Source: Phalacrocorax aristotelis
Taxonomy: Eukaryota; Chordata; Aves; Suliformes; Phalacrocoracidae
NCBI RefSeq assembly: GCF_949628215.1
Contig: NC_134276.1
Location: forward strand, 217,950,610-218,014,609
Reading direction: 5' to 3'
DNA: 64,000 bases
Shown here: positions 1 through 11,860 of the stretch, piece by piece
How positions within the stretch are numbered: position 1 is the stretch's first letter
Layout of the letters: every line of letters starts with the position of its first letter
Program-made: the position numbers and the translations under genes
The notes under the pieces: generated by a model
Databases searched by the model: none
Seen by the model: the letters and a program-made list of their open reading frames with translations, nothing else
What the model was told of the DNA's origin: nothing

Positions 1-240
1 AGAAGTGGTGTGTTAATTGGTGGTTCTGGCCCACCTGATCTCGGCCGGGTGGGCGTTTTGGTAAGAAAAGGTGCATTAATACATCATTTTGCCTGGTTGA
101 TCTGGGCTAATTCATCGTTTTGCCTGGCTAATCTGGTCCAGGTGGTGGTTTTGCTCAGAAAAAGTGCGTTAATTGGTCGCTTTGGCCAGGAAATGCGCGT
201 TAATTCATCGTTTTGCCCGGCCGATCCGTCAGCTCTCCCT
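1..240. repeat. imperfect short tandem repeat upstream of CALU
   Basis: Variants of a block containing TAATTCATCGTTTTGCC recur near 77, 110 and 201, alternating with blocks containing TTAATTGGT (near 14 and 171). The spacing is irregular, with a basic step of about 30 bp. The stretch lies in the intron that ends at 324. No coding content is seen. Confidence 0.6.
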
Positions 241-340
241 GCTCTGGTGTCGCAGCTCAGGCCCGCGGCCCTGGAACCGGCGCGGGGCGAGCTCCGACAC
301 CCCCCGCCTCTCGCCCTCCCGCAGGTGCGTCTGACCCACC

Positions 341-3300
341 ATGAGCATCGCTCAGCTCCTCCTGTGCCTGTCTCTCTCCATGCTCTGCATCTCGAGCAAG
401 CCCACCGAGAAGAAGGACCGGGTTCACCACGACCCCCAGCTCAGCGACAAGGTCCACGACGACGCCCAGAACTTCGACTACGACCACGACGCTTTCCTCG
501 GCGCGGACGAGGCCAAAACCTTCGATCAGCTCACGCCGGAGGAGAGCAAGGAGAGACTCGGGTAAGGAAAAGAGCCGAAATAAAAACCTAATCGAGAGGG
601 AACGAATCCCCAGCGGGTCGCGCGGGTCGCAACCCTCGCCCGGGCCCCGGGGGTCCTTCTCTCCCCCGCCCCGCGGCTGCTCGACCGGAGCCTTTTAAAT
701 GCCATTTTAACGGCGGCGGTGGGTGAAATTGAGCGACCGCCTCAGATGGCGGTGACAAAGTTATGCCGTGCACGTGCAGTTGTCCTCGCTCCCGGCCCGC
801 GAGGTCACCTTGAGCCCTTCCGACCACGCGGGGCTGGGTCCTCGGCCCCGAACGCTCCCCAAAACCGCAAGGCGTAAAGGAAAACGAGCCCTCTCTCCTT
901 TTTGCCGTACCCAGGCGGTGCTAAACAGTCTCCGGTTACCGCCAGAGTCCGAAAGCCCGCGGGGAATTACTTGCCCCCGGTCGAGGAGCAGCTGGTCGCT
1001 GTGCAGAGACACCCCGCCCACCCCCACCCCCCCCCGGGTTAGGGGAAAACAGAGCATCTCTGGAAAATGAGCCTCTCCTTCGTCGCTTTGCCCCCCCTGC
1101 CGCCTGCGGAGCCGCTCGGGCTGGCTTTCGGGGGCGGCCAGCGCCGGCCCTGGCACCACAGCGTGCGCCTTTGTGCCTGCGGCAGCAGCTGCCGGCGCAG
1201 TTGTTCGTGTCGGGCTTAAAAAGGCTTAAACCTTCGGAGGTTCAGCCCCGAGGAGGCATTTTTTGGGTTTTTGTTTTGTTTGGATTTTTTTTTTTTTTTC
1301 TTGAGGGGCTCTTAAGGGTTCCGCTCCCGCCTGGCGCCTCCCTGGGGAGCTTGGCCTTGCCGCTGGGACGCTCCCCGAGTCCAAATTTCCCCTTCCCTCT
1401 TCACTTTTGTCCCTTTTTTCCCCTCCCCCCTGCTTTATTTTTGTTGAAGGCGGCGTCGCCCGTGTCCCGGCACCGGCGCGCTCCTCCCCGGACACCTCAA
1501 CCTCCCGCTGGAGCGGCGCTTGTCGCAAACCACAGCGAAAATCAGGAGGGATTTGGGTGTTTTGGGGGTGGGTTTTTTCAGGATGGGGCTCCCCGATGGG
1601 AAGGGACAGCTTAGCCACGTGCAGGTGCCGGGGGAAATGCCGGCGGGGCGAGGTAACCGGCACAACCCGAGTGGCGTTTTGCCAGGGAAATAGAGAATAT
1701 CTCTATTTTTTCCCCCCCCCCCAAAGAGCTGGTGGGCGCAGCTCTGGCTGCGGAGAGCAGAACCGGGCCGGTGACCCTCCCCACCCGCCCCCCCCGGTGC
1801 TGTTTTCCTGACCCGTAGGCTTTGTCATGGCTCTGCGCTGTAATTTCATTGTTCTGCTGAGTTATCTACTGGAAAAAGCTGGCAGCGGCAGCGGGGCTGG
1901 AGTAAGAGTTTCCACTCGGATGTTTTAACGAGGCCGTTTTCAAACCGCTCTCGCCCTTGACATAGAACAGCTTGGGGGTGGGTGGGTGTTTTATTTTTTT
2001 TCTCAGAGGCAAATTCATCGCCCTTTCCCGAGCTTGAATTGGTTTGATAACCTTGTCATGAATGTGTAATCATCTAAATTATTTTTTAAAACGGGTTTCG
2101 TGCTGTCGGAAGGACCCATCTCTGGGGGGAGAGCGCCCTGGCTCCCCGCTGCTTTCCCTCCCGCCCTTCTCCCATCCCCATTTCTTGGGGCGACCCAGAT
2201 TTCGGAGCAGCCGCCCTGTTTTGTTTTTTTTTTTTCCTTAAAGCCTGCAGAATTAGGGGAAGGTGCCGCCGCTTTTCCCGGCGATGGCAAACGCGATCCC
2301 CTTCCTTCCTCCCCCCCCTCCCCTCCTTCCTTCCCCGGGGAAGCGAAGCAGCCTGTCCGTTCCAGCTGCCAGCCGTCACGGCACGTCTGGTGCCCCTGCC
2401 ACCCTCCCGTGGCAAAACTTCAGCGTGTGGGGGGTGTTGTTTTGTTTTATTAACGCTCATTGGGGTTTTTTTTGTGGCTTCTGCCCTGGGAAAGCAGCCT
2501 GTGAGCAGCTGGGTTTGGCACTAAGCCCCTGAAGGTGGAGGTTTTCGGAGCCTGCTAAGCGCTAAGCCGGGCTTGCTCCGGGTGGGGACGGAGTTTAACT
2601 TTCCCTGAAAGCAATGAAACGGCTTCCCCGTTCTCGAATGAAACCCCTGAACTTCTGCTGCCCCACCTAGAAACCTTTCCTGGAAAAGCTGCTTTGGTTT
2701 TCTACTGATCCGGGCTCCAGTTCCTCATCCCAGTGGGGTTGTTTCCCCACCCCCGCGGCGGCGGGTGCCGGTGCCCGAGCTCCGGGCGCTCGGCGGCGCG
2801 GCCGGTGGTCGGAGAGATGAAAGGGCGAATCCCGTCGCTTGGCCGCTCCCCTCCGTCCCCTCCCGGTTTTGCCGACGCCTTCTTAAAAACCTTTTTAATA
2901 AGGCTGGGATGGTTCAGGTTTTCCTGGTCGGGGAAGCAAATTCCCAAAGGGATCCGGTCCTCGGAGGCCGCCTGGTGCCGAAGCCGAAGGAAGGACGATG
3001 CCCACCGCTCCGGGGAAGCGAATCTCCGACCCTCCCCGTCCTCCACCCTCAACGTTTGCGCTTTAACCGTTGGCAAACGGCGCCGGGAGCCTTTAACCCG
3101 CGAACGTAAAGGCCTCGAATCGTTTCCCCTGAAAGAGCCGCGGTTAAAACGCGCCCGGGAAATGAGTCGGGCCGCAGGGAAAGCGCGGCGTCGAGCCGAA
3201 AAGACCCTTCTAGAAAAGCAAAGCGAGCGTTGGCGGGGGTGTTTTTTTTAACCGCTCCTACCCCGGCTGTCTCGGCAGCTTTTTGGTCTTAAGCCACATC

Positions 3301-6300
3301 CTTTGTGCCGCGGAGGAAATCCCGGCTTTGCTTTTTAGAAGCGCTTATGGAAAGACCAGAACCCGGGAGCGGGGCGGCTCCAGCGGCTCTTCACCTTTGC
3401 GCTTGACGTTTCGCTTCCCCTCGATGTTCCGGGCGCTGATAACCTCGTGGTGATCTAAAACACCCTCTTTCCAAAATTCCTCCCTGTCGGGGTTAGATTT
3501 AGCAAAACCGGTTTCACCTTAAGCCTCCCTGTTAAAAGGAGCCAAGCTCCGGGTCACCCAGGAAAAGTGTTTTTAGGCTGTCGGCCTGGCTTTAATCCCC
3601 CGGGGAGGCAGCTCGGACCTGGACGTTGCTCCGAGGCGTAAGGCACGAGGAACGGGGCGGAGGGACGCGGCCCGGCCCGTGCGGAGGCTCGCGTGCCCGC
3701 GGATCTCCGCGTTCCTCCCCGGCGGCTCGTTCTTCACAGCCGCCGCTAAACATACGGGTGGCTTTATAAACCACGCGTCTCCGGTTCCCCCTGCCTCCCC
3801 CGCCTCGGCGGGCATCGTCCTCGGGTGGGACGCGGCGGCGCCTTCCCGCCGCCCTCCTCCCGAGGGGCTGGGGGGGGGGGGGTCCCTTGAGCGGGGCCGG
3901 TCTCCCCGCCTTTAACGTAAGTACGTGCTCGGCTCCCGGTGGGAAAACGGGGTGTTTCCCCCGAGGTCTAACAAGAAAAGCTGCTTCTCCCCGCAACTAA
4001 TTCATGGTATTTCTGGAAAAAACTCCAACCCCGAGCGAGCCGGCGTCGCGGCGGCTAAGCCGTACGTCGGTTTTAAGGCCGAGCCGCCCGATGGCCGGGA
4101 CCTGAACGCCTGGGCGCGGCGGCCTTCGGCCCCTCCGCCCGCCTACACCTCGAGCCTTGTTCCCTTTAACTTGTGCTGGGTTTTTCTGCGTTTCCTACAG
4201 AAAGATTGTAAGTAAAATAGATGAAGACAAAGACGGGTTTGTAACGGTGGAAGAGCTGAAAGACTGGATTAAGTTTGCCCAAAAGCGCTGGATATACGAG
4301 GATGTAGAGCGGCAGTGGAAAGGGCACGACCTCAATGAGGACGGCCTCATTTCTTGGGAGGAATATAAAAATGCCACCTACGGCTACATCTTAGGTAGGT
4401 CTCTACTCTTGGGATGAAAACTTTGCGGAGCCGGCGCTTGAAACTTGCTGTTTTGTTTTTGTAGAATGATTGTAGATAAGATAGACACGGATAAGGATGG
4501 GTTTGTGACGGAGGGGGAGCTGAAAGCCTGGATTAAGAAGGCCCAGAAGAAATACGTGTATGACAGTGTCGAACGCCAGTGGCAGGAGTTTGACATGAAT
4601 CAAGATGGATTTATCTCCTGGGATGAGTACAGAAACGTGACATATGGCACTTACCTCGGTAAGGGGCAAGGTGTCCCGGCTGGTGGTGGTCTCTGATCAA
4701 TAAAGCAGAGGTGTGATGGAGCTCGGGAGGCCAAAACCCCGCCCCAGCCTCTCCGAACTTACCTCCCGATTCCGGATGATCTCGGGACAAAAAGATATGG
4801 GGGAGGCGGGGGATAAAAACCGAGCTCGGGATCAACCCGCGGCTTAAACTCTGCTTTATTGATGCGCTTCATGGTGGAAACGAGCTCAGAGCTCAGTCGG
4901 GAGCGAGAACGTGATGAAAGTGCCGTGGGGTAACGGGGGTTTTTTCCCTTCCAGCTGGGAATTTCAAGCTCCTGGGGGTGTTTGGTACCCGCAGAAAGCG
5001 CTGCCTAAGCCGGGGCTCTAGAGGCCGCCTCTTTCAGGGTGTCTGCCCCCCTCCCAAACCGGTGAAGATCGTTAGCACCGAGTCTTTTAATCACTTCCCA
5101 AAGTCCCGGGCGCTGTCTCCGCCTGTCCCGGTGGTAGCTTTAGACCCCAGAGCTAGATTTTGGGGCCCGTAAGGCCGGAGCAGGGCCCTGTCAGGGCTGA
5201 AACACCCCGGGAGGGAGGCAAGAGGACGCTCTGCTGGGGGTTAAGACGTTCGAAAAATACCAGTTCCTCTGCCAGTCGTTCCCGCCTCCTGGAACGCAGA
5301 CATATATGGTGCGATGAGCTACAGCTTGAAAGCATGAAATAAAGCTGAATTTACTAAATATTTCCAAAGATAGTCAAATGCTCCGCAGGACATATGGAGG
5401 CTGTGGCCTCTCCCTCCCGGCTCATCCATCTTCCCTCCCTCGGGCTCTTTCACGGCCGCTTCTTAAAAAGCTGGAGGAAGATTGGAGTTTGCCTCATGCT
5501 GGCTGAGGGAATCGGCCCCCCCTGAGACCCCGGCGGGGTCTTACCAAGCTTCCCCGACCCCCTCCGGGCTGGGCCAGGCTTTGCTAAGCTTCCCCTTCTC
5601 CGGTAATTGCCGAGGTCCGCAGAAAGCCGTGAGCTGCCTGCTCAGATCCCGCCTGGAAGGGGGAGAGGAGGTTCTAGGAGGGCTTTTGTTGTGCTTTTTG
5701 GAGTCTGTGAGGCGGGGCTGGTGCCGTGCAGGTGTAGGATATTAAACAAAAGCCTTTAATGAGGGGGGAAAAAAACCCTTTAATCAGTAAAAAAAGACCT
5801 TAATGAGGAAAAGAAAAAACCTTAATGAGCAAAGCATTCCTCGAGCCTAATGTGTCAGAGAGGGGAGCGCCTGGCCCCGCGACCGGCGACACGCCGTAAG
5901 GCTCTGGCCATCCCGAGCCGGGGCCCTTGGCAGAGAGGGATAAAGCCTGGCCTAGCGCCGCTCCCACCTACTTTTGTCCTCAGCGAAGGCCGGGAGGCTC
6001 CCGGCATGCCTCCCCGCCCCCTGCCCGGCAGAGCCCTAACGCCTTGGCTCCGGCGCTCCTTTTTCAGCAGGGCTGGCTTTTCCCCAGCGCCTTTCTGCTG
6101 AGATAATCTCATCCCTTCCACCAGGCTCTCCCCGCCCTCCTCCTCTCCGGCCGGAGCGGCGTTGGAAGCGCCTCTGGAGAGAGCTTGACGCGCGGCCAAG
6201 AGGCCGGCCGAGCCCTCGCTCGCGTTACGGACGTCCCTCTCCCGGCGCGTGGGGGCCGAGGCGCCGCCCTCCCTCGCTGCTCTACCGAGTATTCAAAAAA

Positions 6301-9300
6301 ATGCTTGGTTTTTGGTTTTTTTTTTGGTCATCAAAACGAAATGCTGTTGGGTGTTTTGTTGTTTTTTTTTTTTTTTCCTCAAAACCTTGGTCTTAGTCAC
6401 CGGGTCGCCCCGGCGCCGAAGGCTCTGTGGGTCTAAACCCCGCTTTCCTCAGGGAGAGCGAGAATATCAAGCGATAAATAACCAAGAGCTTCACCTTAAA
6501 GTCAAACGCCCTCCGGAACCGCCTTTAAAAATAAGAATAACGCCAATTTTTTTTCTGCTTCCTCGGCCCGTTCTCCCGCCCGTAGCGCTCGGGAGGGTTA
6601 AAACGTTGAGCGTGTGGCTCTGCCGCCGGCAGCCCCCGGGCGCTGCCCCGGCCCCTCGGCCAGCGCTTCGCGGGTGCTGCCCAGCTCAGGGACTAAAACG
6701 CAAAGCAGGGGGGTGGGGTGGGTTGTTTTCGGGGGGGGGGGGGGGGTTTAACCCTGGTTAAAGAGCCGGCCCGCTCGGCACCTGAGCAAAACGGAGCGAA
6801 GCCGCTCGGGCCGAGAGGCGGAATCGCCGAAAAGCAAGAAATTGCCTGTAACCCGCGAGGCGACGCCGACCCTCCGGCCTCTGTTTGCTCTGGCCGAGCT
6901 TTCGGCGTTCGCCGCTTCCCGAGGCGAAAGCTCGGGACTAGACTAGGAAACTTTAGGCTTAATTGTGCCCTAGAGGGGACTTAAAATAAAATCTTCTTAC
7001 CGTCTTATATTTAATAGTTGGCCGGCACCGGGGCTTGTACAGAGCTCTTTAATCCCCTGCCTTTTGTCCTGGATGTAAACAGAGAAGGGAGGGAGCCTTT
7101 TTTTAGACCGGGCCTGGCTCTCGCTTAACTTCACCCTGCGAGGAGTCGGCTCCGTCCTCCTCTATCGATACTTTTCTATAGGCTGACAAACGAAGCCGGC
7201 CTCGGCATCCCGAAGCTTATCTCTCGCTGCCGGCGTAGCTATATCTAGTGGCCATATGTGCCCGGCTATTCCCGCTGCGGCGAGCGCGGGGGGATGTTTC
7301 GCTGGCTTTGAAGCCGCCCCGGCAGCGGAGAGCAATATCCCCTTACACATTCTCCTCCAAAAATAGCTCGGGCTGAGCCTCCCAGGCCGCGCCGGCCGAA
7401 ACCCACCCCCAATCCCTGTCTCCTCGGAGCATCTTCCCCAGGAATGCTGGTCCCCCACAGCCGCTGGCAGCTCTTCCTCCTCTTCCTCCTGGCAGAGGAG
7501 GTGCAGGAGGGCCGCGACGGCCGCCGATGTCTGAAATTTAGGCTGCCGTGGCAAAGCGTTGGGAGTTTGAGGTTGGGTTGATGAGGTTGAGGTTGGGCTG
7601 ATGAGGTTGGTTGGATGAGGTTGGGTTGACGAGGTTGGGTTGAGTTGTTGAGGTTTGGTTGAGGTTGGGTTGAGGTTGAGTTGATGAGGTTGAGTTGAGG
7701 TTGGGTTGACGAGGTTGGGTTGAGGTTGAGTTGATGAGGTTGGGTTGACGAGGTTGGGTTGAGGTTGAGTTGATGAGGTTGAGGTTGAGGAGGTTCAGGC
7801 TGGGTTGAAGTTGAGTTGAGGTTCAAGTTGGGTTGAGAAGATTGAGGTTGAGTTGAGGTGGTTGAGTTGAAGAGTTTGGGTTGGGTTGATGGTGACCGTG
7901 GGGCATCTCCCCCCTGCCTGAGCTGACCCGAGGCGGCTGCCGCTTCTCTCCTCACACCCAGATGACCCGGACCCCGACGACGGATTTAATTATAAGCAAA
8001 TGATGGTGCGAGATGAACGCCGCTTCAAGATGGCTGACAAGGATGGAGACTTGACCGCCACCAAGGAAGAGTTCACCGCCTTCCTGCACCCGGAGGAGTA
8101 CGATTACATGAAGGATATCGTCGTGCAGGTGGGTCGCCGTGGCGCTGCCGGCCACCGTCTCGCGCGAAACACGGCCTCTACGGCAACGAAGCGGACGGGG
8201 AGGGGTGGAAATCGGGGTGGGCCGCGGGCAGAGGGGATCGGCCGTGGAGCGCAAAACGGGGCTTGGGGGGGGCGAGGGGTTTATTTTTTCGCTTGTGCGG
8301 GGCCGGAGCCGTTCCCGGCGAGGGGGGGAGTCGCTCCGAGGCCGCTTAACTCCCATCTCCTCCTTGCAGGAAACCATGGAGGACATCGACAAGAACGGGG
8401 ACGGTTTCATCGACCTGGAGGAGTACATAGGTGAGACGGCGGTGCCTCGGCCCTGCCGCCGCGTCCCCTCCTGGAATTTCATTATCTCTTAAATTCCTAA
8501 CTTTAGACCTGCCCCGGGGTCGGGTTTCTGGGTTAAACCCCGAACGCTGGGCGCCTGCTCCAAACCCAGACCCCCTCGGCCGCGGAACGGCCGCCCCTTT
8601 TCGACACCCTTTAATCCGCCCCGTTTGACCCCAAAACGCGGCGGCGGCGGCGCCTCCTGCTCCCGAAGCGTCGCGTTATGGTTCCGGGGGGTGAATTTAA
8701 GGCAATAAAGAGGTTTAAAAACCCTCGGGGATGGGTTTGAGATGGGAAGGGGGGGGGGGGGGGGGGTCCGGCCATCGGTTTTCCTCCGGGCTGGGTCCGG
8801 TCGGAAGGGTGCGCAGCGCCGCCTCCCCCCGTCCAGGTGACATGTACAGCCACGACGGGGACGCCGACGAGCCCGAGTGGGTGAAAACGGAGCGGGAGCA
8901 ATTCGTGGAATTCCGAGACAAAAACCGCGACGGCAAAATGGACAAGGAGGAAACCAAGGACTGGATCCTCCCTTCGGATTACGATCACGCCGAGGCGGAA
9001 GCGCGACACCTCGTCTACGAATCCGACCAGGACAAGGTGGGGAGCGACGCCTTCCCTCTGCGGGGCGGGGTGGTGGTGGGAGGGGGACACACACACCCCC
9101 TCCCCGTGCCGAGGGGTCCCCCCGCGCCGGGATTCCTGCCGGAGCCGGCCCCGGGAGCTTCCCTTCCCCCAACCACAAACCCAACCCCTCTCGGAAACGC
9201 CCTCATTTAGCCCCTCCGTTACTGTTCGCCGTGGGGCAGCGCCCGCGGGGGGGGGCCGGGGGTGGGGTCCGGGGGGCGGGAGGGCGGCGGGCGCACGACG

Positions 9301-9432
9301 GGAACGCGCGGCTCGGCTCTCTCGCAGGACGGCAAGCTGACCAAAGAGGAGATCGTGGACAAGTACGACTTGTTCGTGGGGAGCCAGGCCACGGACTTCG
9401 GGGAGGCCTTGGTGCGGCACGACGAGTTCTGA
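341..9432 (+). CDS. CALU: calumenin, EF-hand Ca2+-binding protein of the secretory pathway
   Basis: Coding exons are 341-561, then either 4201-4394 or 4465-4658, then 7962-8128, 8370-8430, 8837-9036 and 9328-9432. With either alternative exon the coding length is 948 nt, or 315 residues, the length of mammalian calumenin. The first coding exon starts at 325 after an AG acceptor, so the leader is spliced and its first exon lies outside the window. The protein begins with a signal peptide ([19 protein letters not shown]) and carries serial EF-hand loops such as [48 protein letters not shown] and [12 protein letters not shown]. It ends in HDEF, the calumenin ER-retrieval signal. Both alternative exons keep an N-glycosylation sequon (NVT or NAT). 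Family members (CREC) are low-affinity Ca2+ binders of the ER lumen; calumenin is known to modulate vitamin-K-dependent carboxylation and SERCA/RyR function. No frameshift or missing splice site is seen. Confidence 0.98.
562..4200 (+). other. CALU intron, no other gene seen
   Basis: GC-rich intron with T-rich and G-rich homopolymer runs (for example near 1285 and 3870). Open frames here are short, lack coding-like content and have no convincing splice partners. No RNA gene was recognised. Confidence 0.7.
4201..4394 (+). other. CALU: CALU alternative exon A (isoform with [13 protein letters not shown])
   Basis: This 194-nt exon lies between acceptor tttcctacag and donor gtaggt. It completes the codon split at the end of the first coding exon and encodes about 65 residues with two EF-hand loops ([12 protein letters not shown] and [12 protein letters not shown]) and the sequon NAT. 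It matches the second mammalian calumenin isoform. It has the same length and phase as the exon 70 bp downstream, so the two can substitute for each other. Confidence 0.95.
4465..4658 (+). other. CALU: CALU alternative exon B (isoform with [13 protein letters not shown])
   Basis: This 194-nt exon lies between acceptor tttttgtag and donor gtaagg and is paralogous to exon A. It encodes EF-hand loops [12 protein letters not shown] and [12 protein letters not shown] and the sequon NVT, matching the major mammalian isoform. Including both exons would add 194 nt and break the frame, so they must be mutually exclusive. Confidence 0.95.
4659..7557 (+). other. CALU intron, no other gene seen
   Basis: Intronic sequence between the alternative exons and the exon at 7962. 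It contains T-runs near 6310 and 6362 and a long G-run near 6730. I see no coding exon or structured RNA. Confidence 0.65.
7558..7890 (+). repeat. GGTTGA-rich minisatellite in CALU intron
   Basis: About 330 bp built from shuffled GAGGTTGGGTTGA-type words, ending 70 bp before the exon at 7962. The reverse strand reads as an artificial Asn/Gln/Pro/Ser-rich open frame. Confidence 0.9.
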
Positions 9433-10845
9433 GAAGCCGCCCGGAAAGAGCCGGTTCTTAAATAATTTATTTTTTACAGTTTCTGGGATTATCAGAACCA
9501 TTTTTCGCTACTGAGACTGTTATTTCAGGCGATGAGGTGACACAAAAACCCACACGTATCTCAGCCCGTCCTTAGGTTTTCTATTCCCCCCCCCCCCACC
9601 CCCCTTTTCCCCGAGGGACGGGGACTGGCGGCTGCGGAGACGGCCGCGACGCTGCCAGGGGGGCTCCACCTTTGGGGTCGTTTGGTTTTTTTTTAATTCT
9701 TTTTTTTGTTGTTGTTTTATTATTATTTTTTTTTTAAGATTTCCACCTTATTTTATCATTTTTACCAAGTTCTCTTTATTTTTATATTTGCTTCGCTCAC
9801 ACCCGGAGCGAAGGACAAGCCGAAGGGGCAGAGGTGGGGAGGGGGGAGCGGATCTCCCCTCGCCCTGCCTCCCGCTTCCCCCCCACCCCAATTTCTCGGC
9901 GCGTGCGCGGCCGCCGCCTCGTAAAATTAAAATAAAAAACCAAGAAAAAAAAAATCCACCAAACCCCCCCCCCCAAAACCCCTTAAACAAGCCAGAGAAT
10001 AGGGCCAAAAGGAAAAATAAAACCAGAGGTGAGTCATGCTTGTTTTAGACCGAGCTTTGCAAAGCCAAGCGCGGCTTCGCCTCCCTCCCGCCCCGAGGGG
10101 GCTCGAGCTCTTCCCCCCGAAACACCGCCGGGGCTCCCCCTCCCTCCCTCCCCCCCCCTCCTCCGCTAGCGACCCCCCCCCCATCGCCCCTCCCCATCCC
10201 GCCGCGCCCCCCGAAGTGCCTTGAATCCACCCAAAACCCGCCGTGCCGGGGGCGCCCGCCTCCCCCCCCCCCCCTCCCCCGTTATTAATATCGTTCGATT
10301 TGGTTTAATTCTCTTCTTCATTCCCCTCCCCCCCCCCTCGCTTCGCCCCCCGCCCCCCCGCCGGCATCGCGCGGAGCTCGGGGGGCCGCCGCGGGACCCG
10401 AACAGCCCCAGCCTCCGGTGGGTCTCGAACCCTTAAATCCATCCCTTCCCGGGCTTAAAACCCGCCGATTTAGAGCCCGGGAGCCGCGTTTCCGCCGCGC
10501 GTGGGGGTAACCCCGGGGGGGGAGGGGAGCGGGGGGGCCCGATCCCCGCCACCCCTCGTCCCCCTTCCCGCCTCGCGCCCGCTTTTGCCACCCAAAATAG
10601 GCCTCGGGAGCGGCTCCTCGGCGGAGCAACTTCAGACACTAATTTCCCTCCCCCTCGGCGTGTTGGGGGGGGGGGGGGGGGGGTTGCCCCGCGCCTGTCC
10701 GTCTGTCCGTCTTCCCACCCCGACCATGTCTTGTATGTTGTTTTTCACCCCCCACCCCCCGGGATGATTTAATGCGCGGCCGGCGCGAGCGGAGCCTCGC
10801 CGGGCCCTTCTCTGTGGCTCAATAAACGCGTTGACGTTCACCCCC
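9433..10845 (+). other. CALU: probable CALU 3' untranslated region
   Basis: After the stop codon the sequence becomes locally AT-rich (9460-9790), with long C, G and T homopolymers and no further coding content. The first canonical hexamer in a plausible end context is AATAAA at 10821-10826. That would give a 3' UTR of about 1.4 kb; calumenin mRNAs typically have long 3' UTRs. An A-rich AAAATAAAAAA near 9930 could act as an earlier site. Confidence 0.65.
10821..10826 (+). terminator. polyadenylation signal AATAAA for CALU
   Basis: Canonical hexamer in ggctcAATAAAcgcgttg, downstream of the CALU stop codon. It is followed by T/G-containing sequence and then by a G-rich spacer and a minisatellite. 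Confidence 0.65.
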
Positions 10846-11164
10846 AACCGCTTCGTGACGCAAATACGCCCTTTTTCACCCCAAAAACGAGGCGCGGGTG
10901 CGGGTGTGGCCGGGGGGGCCCCACCCCCCCACCCCCCCCCCCCATAGCTTGATGGGGGGGCGTTTGCCTGGTGCAGGGAGGGTGGATGCAGCCCCCAACC
11001 CCCCTGAGGGGCACCCCCAGACGGCCGCCGCCCCGCCCCCCCCGCCCGGGGGTCTGGCTGTCTGTGTGTCCGTCCCCACCGGAGCCGGCAGGGGCACCCT
11101 GTGCCCGCGGGGAGGGGGGTGTGGGGCTGGGGGAGCCCTGCCCGCGTGTCCCCACTGCTCTTGT

Positions 11165-11545
11165 GCTGCTGGGTGGGGACTCAGGCCCTCCCCTGCCCCA
11201 CGGATGGGGGGCTCAGACCCTCCCCTGCCCCAGGGATGGGGCGCTCAGACCCTGCCCTGCCCCACTGATGGGGCGCTCAGACCCTCCCCTGCCCCAGGGA
11301 TGGGGCGCTCAGACCTTCCCCTGCCCCACAGATGGGGGGCTCAGACCCTCCCCTGCCCCAGGGATGGGGCTCAGACCCTCCCCTGCCCCATGGATGGGGG
11401 GCTCAGACCCTCCCCTGCCCCAGGGATGGGGCTCAGAACCTCCCCAGCCCCACAGATGGATGGGGCTCAGCCCCACGGATGGCATCCAGCCTTACCCCAG
11501 CCCCACAGATGTGGGGCTCAGCACCACCCCAACCCCATAGGTGGA
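11165..11545. repeat. minisatellite between CALU and OPN1SW 3' ends
   Basis: About a dozen copies of a roughly 31-bp unit containing GATGGGGCGCTCAGACCCT and CCCCTGCCCCA. It occupies the spacer between the two convergent genes. Open frames across it are repeat artefacts. Confidence 0.9.
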
Positions 11546-11708
11546 GGTCGGAGGGGGGGCAGCATCCCACCCCCCCACCCCAGCACTGCGTGGGGGTCCT
11601 GGCAGGCCGAGGGTCCCGTGCTGTCAGCGCCGTGGGGCACCCCGATCCCCGCCGTGGGGCCGGCGATGCGCAGGCGGGCTCGGCGTTGCGTTCACACCGC
11701 GACGGTGG

Positions 11709-11714
11709 TTTATT
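11709..11714 (-). terminator. polyadenylation signal AATAAA for OPN1SW
   Basis: The minus strand reads GGACAATAAACC here, about 150 nt downstream of the opsin stop codon at 11861. This gives a short 3' UTR ending near 11690. Confidence 0.8.
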
Positions 11715-11860
11715 GTCCCACCCGCGCCTACATCCTAGGCTGGGACGAGCCGGGGGGGGCGCGGGGCGGCCCCGGACCCCCAGGGCAGCCCCTGCCCCAT
11801 AGCGGGGACAGCCGGGGGGGGTTGGAAGGGGGGTTCCCTGGGGCGGGCGCTGGCGGCTCC

